A stretch of 49,687 nucleotides of DNA from a virus, in the IMG/VR virus record IMGVR_UViG_3300030103_001972, positions 1 to 49,687 of that record; one strand, 5' to 3'. Of the stretch, positions 26,286-37,900 are shown piece after piece. Each line of letters begins with the position of its first letter. The stretch's first letter is position 1. The notes under the pieces were generated by a model. It searched no databases, was not told the DNA's origin, and saw only the letters and a list, made by a program, of their open reading frames with translations. The translations under genes were made by a program, and so were the position numbers.

Positions 26286-27824
26286 ATGTCTACTGCTACT
26301 TTAACTAACTGCACAGCAACACAATATTCAGCACAAGAATTTGCTGGAGATAGTGTTTCAGCTGGAAACCTAGAGCTACAATCACCTCCAGCTGGCGCAA
26401 CACTTACTGTTCCGTTCAATCAATTTTATTATTTAACTATAGAGGCTTCGCCTGGTTATAGAATAAATACATCAATGGTTTCACTTGGAATTAATAACGA
26501 TGGTATGATTCAAAATAATGATAGTATTAACGGCGTTGTAATTTATAATGGTATATCAGAATCAGACACTAGTCAATTTCCTAGCGACTTAGATCAAATA
26601 AGAATATATGATTCAGAACCTAATACCGTTACATGTAATAATAAGGTTATAGTAGAACTAAAATTATCTGCTGACTTTGTAATGCCAAACTACGATTATA
26701 CTGTTAATCTTGATTTAAATGCAACGGCTTTACCTTGTGAGCCTATAGTACCTAACCCAGATAATAACGGTATTGATGATGATGGTATCTGGGACGGTTC
26801 AGCGTACGCTTGGTATACTTCGTTTGAGCTAATACCAATAACAGCTCCATTAATGACTGCACCTTATTTCACTATGTATGCGGCAAAATATTACGAAGAA
26901 GAAACTTACGTCGTTTCACCGTACAATGGAACTCAAGTTGCGTTTGAAAATTGGAATAATGGACTTGATAGCATTCTTCCACCACTACCTGATTATGATG
27001 TTAACGGTAGCTATGCTGAATTATTTGATAGTAATTATAACGATGGCTCTTTAAATAGTTACTCACCTACAGCTTATACGCGTGTTTCGTGGAATGGTAA
27101 TTCTGCTGTACTTTTTGATCCAGATTTTAATCCTAATATATTCACTGGCACCGAGGCTCAAATGTTATTTGGTACGGTTGTAGCACTTTTTAGCGGTAGT
27201 AACACTGATTTTTCAAATACCGATATAGATGATTATACAAATTCTAGTAGTGACGCGACTCACCCTAATAATTCATCTACTGTTTTATTTACCAGTCGAA
27301 ATGATACAAAGCTAAAATACATATGGCGAGGAGACACAAGTAATACGTCGGCAATAGACAACCCAGTACTTACGCCTGGCGATGGAATTATACCTCCAGC
27401 GCTTTGTTGGTATATATCTTTAGGTAGTAGTGTTAATCATCAATTAATAGCTGACCCTTCTTTTATAAAAGTAGTTAGAATATTAACAACAATAAATCAG
27501 GCAGATTTTTGGCAATATGGTGGCCCTCTTAACTTTTACGACATGCCTAGTGCACCAGATTTTGTACAAAATGGTCAATCTATATTATCTAATGATGGTG
27601 CTACAGTTATTGCTAATAATAGCTATTTAGACATAACACCTAGCAACATAGAGCTAACACAAATAGATACTACTACCGTAAAAATTAAAATTCCATTTAG
27701 GAATATATCGATACCATGGCAGCAAGCACCGCCGCAAGAACCACCTTATACTAGTTTACCTTTTCCAGATACGTCTAGATTTACAACTAAAATATTTATA
27801 TCAGTAATTCCAGTAGAAGTTTAA
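26286..27824 (+). CDS. Tail-associated beta-rich protein, 512 aa
   Basis: A 512-residue Asn/Ser/Thr/Asp-rich protein with many predicted strands, two bases downstream of the muzzle gene. The N-terminal 150 residues resemble a beta-sandwich (TLTVPFNQFYYLTIEASPGY...KVIVELKLSADFVMPNYDYT). An Asp-rich loop (NPDNNGIDDDGIWDG) near 160 could bind calcium. The rest contains aromatic-rich strands (NNGLDSILPPLPDYDVNG). No hydrolase motif is evident. It most likely is a tail appendage or spike component; function not established from sequence. Confidence 0.65.
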   Translation: MSTATLTNCTATQYSAQEFAGDSVSAGNLELQSPPAGATLTVPFNQFYYLTIEASPGYRINTSMVSLGINNDGMIQNNDSINGVVIYNGISESDTSQFPSDLDQIRIYDSEPNTVTCNNKVIVELKLSADFVMPNYDYTVNLDLNATALPCEPIVPNPDNNGIDDDGIWDGSAYAWYTSFELIPITAPLMTAPYFTMYAAKYYEEETYVVSPYNGTQVAFENWNNGLDSILPPLPDYDVNGSYAELFDSNYNDGSLNSYSPTAYTRVSWNGNSAVLFDPDFNPNIFTGTEAQMLFGTVVALFSGSNTDFSNTDIDDYTNSSSDATHPNNSSTVLFTSRNDTKLKYIWRGDTSNTSAIDNPVLTPGDGIIPPALCWYISLGSSVNHQLIADPSFIKVVRILTTINQADFWQYGGPLNFYDMPSAPDFVQNGQSILSNDGATVIANNSYLDITPSNIELTQIDTTTVKIKIPFRNISIPWQQAPPQEPPYTSLPFPDTSRFTTKIFISVIPVEV

Positions 27825-27828
27825 TAAT

Positions 27829-29274
27829 ATGATAAGTAATACAAATTTATATTTAAATATACAAGCTAATTCATTTGGATCTAATTTAGGTTTTACAGCA
27901 ATACCCGTTGCTCAAAAGTTTAAAGTTCCAGGTATTGATAAAGCTAGAAAAAGCACTAATTCTTTTTTAAACAGTGTAGACTCTGAAGGCTTTGTTACAA
28001 AGTCTTTTACTCCTAACATTAGTGTTATTTCAAGGACTAACCCAGACACAACTCAAGAGGTTAGTAGCTTAACAATAGATGCTATAGTTCCTTATAAAAA
28101 AAGAGTTAAAATAGCTACAGTATCACTAGGTGCTAAAGCTGGTTTTTCTTTAATAAACGAACCATTTATAACTTATGATAGTACACCTATAGCTGGGCTA
28201 AGTTTATATTTAGAAAAAGGATCTTCAAAAACAAATTTTGATTTGTTTTGCGAGCTAGAAGACGAGGTTAGAACTGAAGGAGTACCAACATTTGAAATTA
28301 GTTATATCGTAACAAACAACGTTCCAGCTAAAACAGCTAGAATAAATAAGGTTGTTACAGGTGGAGATTTAACTTCCTTTGGTTCTACTAGAACTATAAA
28401 GATAATAGGAACTCCTAATACTCCTTTTAGCATATCTATATTAAACTCTGAAAATAATAGCTCTATATTAACAGCCTCTAATTCAACAACAGTATTACCT
28501 GTTGGTAGAAAACAGTGCTTAACTGCTTTAACTGGCAAATCAGGTATATATAAATTTAAACAATTTTTTCCTGGAGCACCATCAAAAAGATTAACAACTG
28601 TAAATGGAAACTTTACTAACGAAAAAAAAGTAATATTTACTAACTTAACAGACGTATTAGTAGGAGATGAATTAAGAATTTTAACTGAGTTTGGCCAAGC
28701 AAATAATCCCGGCAAATCTATAAAAGTTGTTGAGCTTAACCCAGATGGTGACAATGCTAATGAGTGTTTACTATCTGATGCTATAACAGCGGCAAGTGGT
28801 CGTAAGGCTTCTTTTAATAGAAATATCTCGTACGATATACATTTAAGTACAACAGCTGAACTAGCAGACACTTTTGCAAAAGGATATCCTAGCGTAGTAA
28901 TGAACCAAAGCTCTATACCAAGATTAGAGTTTACTGTTTTTACAACAAATAATTTATTTCAAATAAATAGTGTCGCCCCTACGGGTAGCGGTAATAGTGA
29001 AACAAACTACTTGTCTGGCCAAAAATTTAGATCAAGCTTTAAAAGATATACATATGTAATAACAAAGACAAACGGCGCTAATATAACTCAAAATAATAAT
29101 AACTTTCTTGCGGCTGTAGTTAATAGCGTTAGTGGCGGAGCTGTGTGTTACGCAGATTTTAAATCAACAGGATCTGGTTCTAATACATATACATTGACAA
29201 TTGATTTTTATGTAAGAGAGTTTGGTCCTATAGATAGCGTAAAAAACTTTAATCTTGATAATATAATAACTTAA
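27829..29274 (+). CDS. Tail-associated beta-rich protein, 481 aa
   Basis: A 481-residue protein rich in Thr, Ser, Asn and Val with strand-rich predictions throughout. It lacks signal peptide and membrane segment. Repeated short sandwich-like segments occur, for example YKKRVKIATVSLGAKAGFS and TRTIKIIGTPNTPFSISIL. It is packed between two other tail-type genes with gaps of four bases or fewer, so a shared transcript and shared structure are likely. Specific function unknown. Confidence 0.65.
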   Translation: MISNTNLYLNIQANSFGSNLGFTAIPVAQKFKVPGIDKARKSTNSFLNSVDSEGFVTKSFTPNISVISRTNPDTTQEVSSLTIDAIVPYKKRVKIATVSLGAKAGFSLINEPFITYDSTPIAGLSLYLEKGSSKTNFDLFCELEDEVRTEGVPTFEISYIVTNNVPAKTARINKVVTGGDLTSFGSTRTIKIIGTPNTPFSISILNSENNSSILTASNSTTVLPVGRKQCLTALTGKSGIYKFKQFFPGAPSKRLTTVNGNFTNEKKVIFTNLTDVLVGDELRILTEFGQANNPGKSIKVVELNPDGDNANECLLSDAITAASGRKASFNRNISYDIHLSTTAELADTFAKGYPSVVMNQSSIPRLEFTVFTTNNLFQINSVAPTGSGNSETNYLSGQKFRSSFKRYTYVITKTNGANITQNNNNFLAAVVNSVSGGAVCYADFKSTGSGSNTYTLTIDFYVREFGPIDSVKNFNLDNIIT

Positions 29275-29275
29275 T

Positions 29276-29647
29276 ATGGAAACAGTAAACTTAACATTCC
29301 CAGCGCCATTTAATATGTCTTGTAAGGTAGGAGATCTTGTGTACTATGTTGATACAACTTCTAATTTCCAAGGCAGTGGTTTTATGGTTGGCGCTGACAA
29401 CTATCAACTTATAGGTGCTATAAATTCTATAATAACACTTAGCAGCGAGGTTATAATCAATGTTCAGTTAACCGGTCCTACGGCTAGCTTAGTATCTACA
29501 ACTGACTTTATATTCTTTGTTAAAAATAATTTAGTAGAAACAGGTTCTATAAAAGGGTATTTTTCTAAAGTTAAATATAGAAACAACTCTACTAAGCCAG
29601 CTGAAATGTTTCAAACAGCTTGTGAGATAGAAGAAAGTAGTAAATAA
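29276..29647 (+). CDS. Small tail-region protein, 123 aa
   Basis: A 123-residue strand-rich protein (VNLTFPAPFNMSCKVGDLVYYVD, YQLIGAINSIITLSSEVIINV, TDFIFFVKNNLVETGSIKGY). The pattern resembles a small SH3-like or OB-like barrel (VGDLVYYVD), only as a fold guess. It ends the tail operon just before a 40-base gap with promoter copy 4. Function unknown. Confidence 0.6.
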   Translation: METVNLTFPAPFNMSCKVGDLVYYVDTTSNFQGSGFMVGADNYQLIGAINSIITLSSEVIINVQLTGPTASLVSTTDFIFFVKNNLVETGSIKGYFSKVKYRNNSTKPAEMFQTACEIEESSK

Positions 29648-29658
29648 GTGTTAATAAA

Positions 29659-29678
29659 TGTAATTATAATATAGTAAA
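29659..29678 (+). promoter_or_regulatory. Candidate phage promoter motif, copy 4
   Basis: TGTAATTATAATATAGTAAA lies in the 40-base gap between tail and internal virion genes, 9 bases upstream of the next ATG. Over 18 bases it is nearly identical to the copy at 17408. The short distance to the ATG would give a very short leader if it is a promoter. Confidence 0.5.
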
Positions 29679-29687
29679 TTATTAAAT

Positions 29688-30587
29688 ATGGAAAACAACA
29701 ATAGCCCTAATAAGCAAATATCTTTACAAAACGCTCAGAATTTTATGAACTATCAAGTTCCTAGCTTCATGCAAAACAATACAGGTCAAGGTGGCGCGGG
29801 TGGATTTGGTCAGAATTTATTAGGTGGCGGTGGTGGTGGTAATGTAATGAGCAACTTAAGTCAAGCTCAAGGTAACATGAGGTACAACGTTCCTAATTTA
29901 GCTGGTGGCGACGGGGCCGCAGGTGGTGGCGGTATAGGGGGTTTCCTTGGTAAAGCGTCTAGTTTTTTAGGTAGCGCTGCTACGCCTATAGGTATAGGCT
30001 TGTCTATAGTCGGTAGCGTTATTGGTGCAAAATCTGCTAGAAAAGCTCAAAGAAAAGCGGAGAAACAAGCAAAAAAAGCAAAGAAGGCTTTAGATAGGCG
30101 AATGAAAGACTTCCAGTCTATGGACACTAGCAATCCGTATCTTAACATGGAAAACGTAATGGAAGATTTAACTATAGACCAAAGAGCGTCTCAGTTTCAA
30201 AAAGAACAATTTCAACAAAGCCAAGCTAATATATTAGACAATTTACGTGGAGCTGCTGGTGGTAGTGGTGTTGCTGCATTAGCGCAGACATTGGCTAGAG
30301 AAGGTCAATTAGCATCTCAACAGTCAGCTATTGATATAGGCAAACAAGAAAGAGCAAACCAAATGGCTGAAAGAAGTGAGACAGCTAGATTAAAAGGTTT
30401 AGAAATACAAGGCGAATACCAACAAAGACAAGACGAACAATATAAAACAGAGACACTTCTTGGTATGGCTCAACAACAGTATGCGGCTAAACAAGGCCAA
30501 GTAGAGCAAGCTAAACAAGCTAGAATGGATGCAATAACAGGTGGTATACAAAATGCAGCAGGCATGTTTGCTGGATTTGGTGGATAA
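29688..30587 (+). CDS. Internal virion protein with hydrophobic Gly-rich core
   Basis: A 299-residue protein. It has a Gln/Asn/Gly-rich N terminus (to about 85), a hydrophobic glycine-rich segment near 95-125 (LGSAATPIGIGLSIVGSVIG), a basic helix (RKAQRKAEKQAKKAKKALDR) and a long Gln/Ala-rich helical C terminus. A small protein with one membrane-active stretch and a coiled coil, located after the tail genes, matches ejected internal virion proteins of T7 gp14 or P22 gp7 type. It would be released into the host envelope to help form a DNA channel. Assignment is by layout. Confidence 0.65.
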   Translation: MENNNSPNKQISLQNAQNFMNYQVPSFMQNNTGQGGAGGFGQNLLGGGGGGNVMSNLSQAQGNMRYNVPNLAGGDGAAGGGGIGGFLGKASSFLGSAATPIGIGLSIVGSVIGAKSARKAQRKAEKQAKKAKKALDRRMKDFQSMDTSNPYLNMENVMEDLTIDQRASQFQKEQFQQSQANILDNLRGAAGGSGVAALAQTLAREGQLASQQSAIDIGKQERANQMAERSETARLKGLEIQGEYQQRQDEQYKTETLLGMAQQQYAAKQGQVEQAKQARMDAITGGIQNAAGMFAGFGG

Positions 30588-30598
30588 AAAATAAAACT

Positions 30599-31903
30599 AT
30601 GAGTAAAAAAAGTCCTTTAAATATGAACATGAACCTCGTTAGAGGAGCGGCTCAAATAGCTAAAACCGAAGGTAGCGCTGATTTAGCTTTATCAAAAGGC
30701 GCTACTGAAACAGCTGCTTTTTTAGCACAAGGTATTGGCGCTGTTGTTCAAAAAAGAAACAAAGAGTTTAATGCAATAATGAAGCAGCAGTTAGGTAAAG
30801 AAGGTTTAACTGATGAAGAGTACAACAAATTGTACAAAAGGTTTCAAGAAAGAAGAGGAGCATACGTTTATTTAAATAAAAAAGAACGTATGGATTTTGA
30901 AAGAGACTTGTTAAAAGAAGCTGAAGAAAAAAAGAAAAACGACGCAGACAGAGAAGAAATAGCTGATCTTGTTTCTGACGAGGACAATGAAGTAGATACT
31001 GAACAAATAGATGACAGTACTATACAAGACATTGTTACGGGTAAAATAGAACCAACTAAAGATGATAAAGGTAGAGTTGGCTACGCACTTAGTAGTGATG
31101 CATTACAAGAGTTTGTTATCAAAGATGAAAACGGCAACAACAGATTAAAAAGTTACAGAGGGTCTTGGGAAGATGATAGATTTACTGTATCAGAAGATGG
31201 CACTACTAAAACAGATAAGTTTGGTAATACGTATAGTAATGATGAAGCTGGATTTAGAGACTTTCAAAGATCTGCTAAGTTATATTGGATAAGAAAAGCT
31301 AAAGAAACTGGAGATAAGTTACTAATGTATAACTCAACTAGTGGTAAAAGAGAGTACTTAACACCTGAAGAAGCTGAAGCGTTACTACAAGATGAGCAAA
31401 AATTTGTAACAGTAGATGAAATAAAAGATCATGTTAAGAGTAGGCAAAAGGATAATCAGTCATCTCAAAGTTTAAATACAAACATAATGAATGGAAGCCA
31501 AAAAGCTCAGAACTTAAAAACTGGTGATTCTTTAGATTTTGATAGAGAAGAGGCTAGAAGTAGATATAATAAGTTAATAGACCAAGCTCCAGACATGCAT
31601 AAGCTAGCAACTCAGGTAATGGTTGGTAGCACCTCATTTGAACAAGATCTTACAGAAAAATTAACAACAATGAAGTATGGAGATTTAGGCATTAGTGATG
31701 AAGTTGTTAATCAACTAGATCCTACTGATGATGGTCAAATATCTAGTAGCGATGCTTCAGTAATAGTAGACGGTATAATGCAAGACGAAAATATGTTAAG
31801 AGGTTATTTAACTGATTACTTTACTATATACGAAGAAAGAGAATTTAAAGCAAACATACCAACAGAATTAAAAGACCAAGCAAACGAAGATGAGTTTGCA
31901 TAA
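30599..31903 (+). CDS. Internal virion-type protein with a dockerin-like calcium loop
   Basis: A 434-residue charged helical protein. The first 130 residues are basic and helical, then a Glu/Asp-rich segment follows. Residues 374-385 (DPTDDGQISSSD) form an EF-hand or dockerin-type loop, with D374, T376, D378, G379, I381 and D385 in the expected places. A helix follows (ASVIVDGIM). The gene sits between an internal virion protein and the 2619-residue protein with short gaps, so it is likely another packaged, ejected component whose interaction may depend on calcium. Function inferred. Confidence 0.6.
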   Translation: MSKKSPLNMNMNLVRGAAQIAKTEGSADLALSKGATETAAFLAQGIGAVVQKRNKEFNAIMKQQLGKEGLTDEEYNKLYKRFQERRGAYVYLNKKERMDFERDLLKEAEEKKKNDADREEIADLVSDEDNEVDTEQIDDSTIQDIVTGKIEPTKDDKGRVGYALSSDALQEFVIKDENGNNRLKSYRGSWEDDRFTVSEDGTTKTDKFGNTYSNDEAGFRDFQRSAKLYWIRKAKETGDKLLMYNSTSGKREYLTPEEAEALLQDEQKFVTVDEIKDHVKSRQKDNQSSQSLNTNIMNGSQKAQNLKTGDSLDFDREEARSRYNKLIDQAPDMHKLATQVMVGSTSFEQDLTEKLTTMKYGDLGISDEVVNQLDPTDDGQISSSDASVIVDGIMQDENMLRGYLTDYFTIYEEREFKANIPTELKDQANEDEFA

Positions 31904-31935
31904 AATTATTATTAACGGGTAACTAACGTAACAGT

Positions 31936-34900
31936 ATGAAAAGATATCAATTAACAATTGATGGTGAAGTTATATTTAAAAATGTTTCACCACAAAAAGA
32001 AAAAGCATTTTTTGCTAAATACGGAAAATATAATCCGACTCTAGTTTCTCATGAGCCGGGAAAGTCGAAAGGGACGAGCCAGTCCCAAAACAATCAACAA
32101 CAAAATACGGATTCCAGTTCGGAAGATGGTTCTGCGGAATCATTAGAGGGTAACGCTTTTACAAGGTTTATACAAAAATCTAAAAAAGGTTTACAAGACG
32201 GTACTTATTTAAACTGGGATAAAGACGAGAGCGCTTTACAAAACTTAGTAGATATATCTGGTGAGTTTAGTTATGCTATGTATGATATAATAGCTAATCG
32301 TTTACCTGACGCTATAAGTGGTGGTATAGGTGATCAAAGTAAAGTTAGTGACAAAAAAGATTTAGCTAAACGCGGTGCCGATGTTGATGAAGAGGTGATA
32401 CAATCTATAGTAGATGATCACAATGAAAGAATAACAAAGCCACCGTCAGAGTCTATGAATAGGTTTATTAGCGAATATACTAGAGGCTCAGAGCAGTTTA
32501 AATCCAGAATGAAAAATTTAAATATCAACGCACCTGACTGGGCGGCTGATGCCTGGGGGTTTATACATGCTCAAGCAAAAGAGCCAGCTCAAGCAACTGA
32601 GCAATTAGTGAGATCTATGGGAGGGCAAGGTACTTATTTATTTGGAGATTTATTCAAAGAAGGCGATCCTTCTAATTTATTAGACACAGTAGCTTATGGT
32701 GGGGCTGCTGCTAAAATGGTAGCGCTTGGCCCAGGTAGTATTAGGAAAAAAATAATCAGCGTGCCAATGGCTTTTGTTGGTGGTTCTATATTTAGAATGA
32801 ACCAGCAAATGGAGATGGCTAACACATTTACAGAGCTGTTAACTGAAGAACTAGCTAAAGAAGGAAAAGAGTTTAATTTAGATAACATACAAGACTTTTT
32901 ATCTGATGATGAAAAGTTTGATGAGATTAGACATAAATCTTGGAAAAGAGGTACTACTATAGGTGGTATAGAAGCTTTAGGTATGGGGCTTAGTGGTAAA
33001 GTTTATAGCTCTATGAAAGGGGCTACAAGGCTAGCTAAGCTTAAAAGATTAGCTGCAACGGCTGGTACAGAAGCGGTTGTAGGCTCAACTGGTGAAGTGT
33101 TAGGTAGAGTAGCGGCAGATCAGGAAATGGACGTGTTAGATATCGGTTTTGAAGGAACGGCTGGCGCTGGCGGTGCTCCAATAAGTATAGCAACGCAAAT
33201 GTACTTACATAAAAAACCTAAGTATGTAGTTAAAGATTTAGATGGCAACGAGCATCAAGTTTCTAAACAAGACATGATAAACTTTATAGAAAAGCAGTCG
33301 CCATCTGAAATGATAAAAGCTGATATTGATATTCAAAATGATCCAGAGGTTTCTAAAATATATAACGAAAAGTATCAAAGAGGAAATATAGACTCTCAAT
33401 TAGACCCTACAATAGACGATGAAATCGATAGAAGTAGAGCGGTTGATTTAGAAATAAAAAAACAAGAGCTTGAAGGTAAAATACAAAATGAAAAATTAAC
33501 AAGTAATAAAGCTATATTTGAACAAGAGTTAGACAAAGTTCAGTCTGAGCTAAATCAAATAACAGCTAATTACTTAGAAGTCGGCCAAGAACAAGGTGCT
33601 CAAACTAGAATAGATCAAAGAGCACAAGACGCTAAATCACAAAGAGAAAGAGTTTTTAAAACTAACTTAGAGTTTGCTAAAAAACACAGCGCTATATATG
33701 GACTTAAAGTAGATGATACATTAAGTAGGCAAGAGTTTCTTGAAAGGTTTGGTGAAGAGGCTGCTAATGCAGATGGGTTTATAGACAATGAAACAGATAC
33801 AATATATGTAAACGTAGAAGTAGCGTCTGTAACTAGAGCTGTTAATGTAGGTAACCACGAGTTGTTACATGGTATATTAAGAAAAGCTATGAGAGATAAC
33901 CCTGGCGCTTTTAATAATATAGAACAAAAACTAGAATCAGCTATAGGCGAGCAATTTGAAGTAGTAAAACAAAGAGCTAGAGAAAATTACACTGAACAAG
34001 AATTAATAGAAAGTCCAGATGAGTGGCTAACATTAACATCAGATGCTATAGCTAATGGTCAAATAACTTATAACGAAAGTTCTTTTCAAAATTTAATAGA
34101 TATATTCCTACCTATCATTAGAAGATTTACTCCGTACAAACAAATAAATTTTGACAGCGGCCAAGCTATGTTTGAGTTTTTAAAAGAGTATAATAGAAGT
34201 ATACATAAAGGAACTTTAAGTAGTGGTATAGTTAGAGAGACTGGAGGTAAAGTAAAAACTACTGGTAGAAAAATGTCTAAGTCTTTAGGCCAAACACCTT
34301 TAGAGGCTATAAACGATCTTGTGCCAGACGATATAAAAACTCAAGCAGATTTTTATAGACTTTTAGATGATGCTAGTGTTGAAAATAGAATTTTTGATGG
34401 TAAAAATTTAGCACCTGTTATAGAGCGTTACATTAGAAGCAAGGCTACCTCGCCTCAAGAGTCTGCCAAAATGGTTAATAGAGTAAAAGACAAGTTAATA
34501 AACTTTAATCCTGAAGCAACAAGAGCTGACGGCTCTGTAATAGGGCCTAAAGGTTTTGGCGAGTTTTTATTTGCCAATACTAGGTTTGCTAAGTTAGATG
34601 CTAAGAAAGCGCTGTTTAAAGAAGGTCAAAAAAGAAATGTAACTACATCTATAGATGATGATACTTCTTATACACAAATACAAGATGACACAGCTAAAAA
34701 AGCTTTTGATTTAAATCAAAACGAACAGGTAGATACCGGTGGTATTGTTATTAAAACACAAAGAAAATTTCCTAATAAAGTTAAGCAAGACTTAAAAAAG
34801 AACATACAAGACACTCAGTACGAAAGAGGGGTTGATCAAAAGCCCTATGAGCAGGTTAAAAAAGACTTTATGTCTTATGATAAAATAGGCACTGGTACTA

Positions 34901-37900
34901 CTAGAAATCAAGTCGTACCAACTGGCGTTGTATACCCAGCATTTGAATCTATATCAGAAGGTGTTTATGGTGTTGATCCTAGAACAATAATAGCTCGTGG
35001 GCAAAACTTATCTTTGCAAGAGTCTAATGCCGCGCGTGCCCGTATAAAAGAAGACTTTGATAGCATAGGTGTTAAAGAATCTATATCAACAATATTTCCT
35101 TTGTTTCAATATAACACCGTGACAGGTAAGTCTGTAGGCATAAACAAATCTATACAAGACGCTTTCTACGATGCAGGCCCTGGTATAAGGGTACCTAACT
35201 TAAAAGGTAAAGCATTAAATTTAACTAAAATATCAGACAACGAAATAAAAGCTTTATTTGGAATAAACCCAGATAACACGCTAATGCCATATAAATCTAA
35301 GATGCCATGGGACGGCTTTATAAAAGGCTATATAACCCAAGCTTCCGCGGTTGCTATAAACCAAGAAGCGAGGCAAGTGGCTGGTAAGCCGCTAGCTAAA
35401 ATAGGTATTAGTAAACCTAAAATGGTATTTAGTAAATCGTTGAACTCACTTAACAATATGTTCAATGTTAAAGATAATTTTTATATTGAGCAGTCTGGTA
35501 AAGATCAGGTTTTAAAATTTTATGGATTAGATAAAACTTATAAAATAAAAAATGAAACTGATATAGATGTTTTTATAGAAGAAGTTTTAAAGAAACATAT
35601 ATTTAAACTTGGTCCAAAAGAAATGTGGTTTGGCCCAGGTAAAGGAACGGCATTTACTAGCACCAGTAAAATATACGGATTAGGTTCTTTAAAAGATAAA
35701 AACGGCAAAAGCATAAAAGACGCTAACGGTAATAGTATACAAAATCCATTGTGGATAAAAATACAAGAAAAAATCCAAGCGTTAAAAGATGACAACACGG
35801 TAGTGTATGGTAAAGATATACCAGGCGTTGATTCAAAAGATATATGGACTCTAAGAAGCAAGTACAACACTTTGTTTAAAAACCCAAATCAAATAAGAAA
35901 TAACAAAGCAGATATAGTAGACTTTAATAGAAAAGTAAAGCTTATACATGAAGCACTTTGGGATAGAATAAATACTTCAATAAGAAAAGATAAGCAAAGT
36001 GCTAGAGCTATAGCAACGTACTTAGGCATGGTTGCTAATGACAGAACACATTGGCATAAGCTTGGCGCTCAAGTGGTAGGCTTTTCTACAAAAATAAATA
36101 AATACAAAAATAAAAAAGGCGAAGTTCAAAATGCTAGATATGAACTAGAACACGCTATGCCTTCTACTAACGCTTACTTATATTTATTAGACGCCGCGCT
36201 TGACGACAGCGTAAATTTTAACGCTACTTACGATTTAATTATAGATAACTATAAACTTATAGCTCTAGACAAAGCTCAAGATACTAAGTTAACTGGTTCT
36301 ATAACAGAGTCTGGTTATAGCTTGCAGAAGCGTATGCCTGATAACTGGAGTGTTGTTGATGGCAAATTTTACCAAAGATATTTTAACGATATAGTAGCTA
36401 AGATAGATGGCGGTATAGATCCAGCTTCTATAGAAATGTTAGACGGTAGCACTATGGCCGAGACTTATAAAATAAGAGTTGATGGCACACCTAGTAATAG
36501 ATCTTATAGTAAATCAACTTTAGATTATTCTAATAACAATAGAGAAGCTATACTAAATAGAATAAAGCATAGTAAGTCTGGTTATGAAAGAGGTATGTCT
36601 ACGTTTGACTTTGACGATACACTTGGTTTTACTAAGTCAGGCGTTAGAGCCACAGTACCTAATTTAGATGATTTACCCAAGCCAAGTCGTAAAGTTATAT
36701 TCTTAGCTGGTGGTGCTGGTAGTGGTAAAGGTAATGTGATAAGACAGCTTGGCTTAGAAAAACAGGGATTTAAAATAGTAAACTCAGATATATCATTAGA
36801 GTGGTTAAAGAAAAACTCAGGCCTACCTGCTGATATGCGAGACCTAACTAAAGAACAAAGAAGTACGTTAGGTAAATTAGGCGCTGAGTCTAGAAAAATA
36901 GCTAGACGTAAAATGATGAAGTACCAAGGTAGCGCTAACGGTGTGGTTGTTGACGGCACTGGTGGTAGCGTAAAATCAATGACAAAGCTTGTAGATGAGT
37001 TTAAATCTAAAGGATATGATGTTAGTATGTTATTTGTAGATACTTCGTTAGACGTAGCCTTAGAGCGTAATAGAGCTAGAAAAGAAAGATCATTGTTAGA
37101 TAGTATAGTAAAACGTAATCACGAAGCTGTACAAAACAATAAGTCTGCATTTAAAGAAATGTTTGGCAAAAGATTTATGGAGGTTAATACAGATAAGTTA
37201 ACTCAACAAGATCCTATGCCAAACAAACTAATAAAACAAATGGACGACTTTGTTTATAGTTATGAAAAGCTTAGGCTAGACGCAGAAGAGTTTGCTACGC
37301 AAGGAGATGATATACTTAACAGAGGTGGTACGTTTGACTTTTCAGAATTTAACGACGTTGTTGATGGTACGCCTGGTCCTTTATTAGACAAAGCTAAACA
37401 ACGTGCGGCTAAATTTGGAACTAAAGATATGTTTGTTTTAACTGCTAGACCTCAAGCTTCTGCCAAAGCTATACATGAATTTTTAAAATCGCAAGGACTA
37501 AATATACCTATAGAAAATATAACTGGCTTAGCTGATAGTACTGGTAACGCTAAGGCGCAATGGATGTTAGGTAAGTTTGCAGAGGGTTATAATAACATGT
37601 ACTTTGTAGATGATGCTTTACAAAATGTTGAAGCTGTAAAAAAAGTACTAGACCAGTTAGATATTAAGTCAGACGTAGTTCAAGCTAAAAGAAAGTTTAG
37701 TAAGACAGCTAGCGAAAACTTTAATACTATATTAGAAGAGTCTCAAAATGTTAACAGGCAAAGAACGTACTCATATGCTGAAGCTAAAAGATCTGGCGCA
37801 AACAAGGGTTGGTTTAGAATATTTGTTCCACCATCAGCTGAAGATTTTAAAGGTTTATTATATAGATTTTTAGGTAAAGGTAGGCAGGGTGAAATGCATA

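Noticed and set aside
28302-28871. 189-aa minus-strand frame inside the 481-aa tail gene
   Set aside because: Opposite to a well-supported coding frame in an all-plus operon, with a composition typical of an antisense shadow.
37333-37368. FDFSEFNDVVDG read as a second HAD motif I
   Set aside because: It lacks the DxD(x)T pattern; the true motif I is FDFDDT at residues 1557-1562, and this segment is probably a helix start in the HAD domain.
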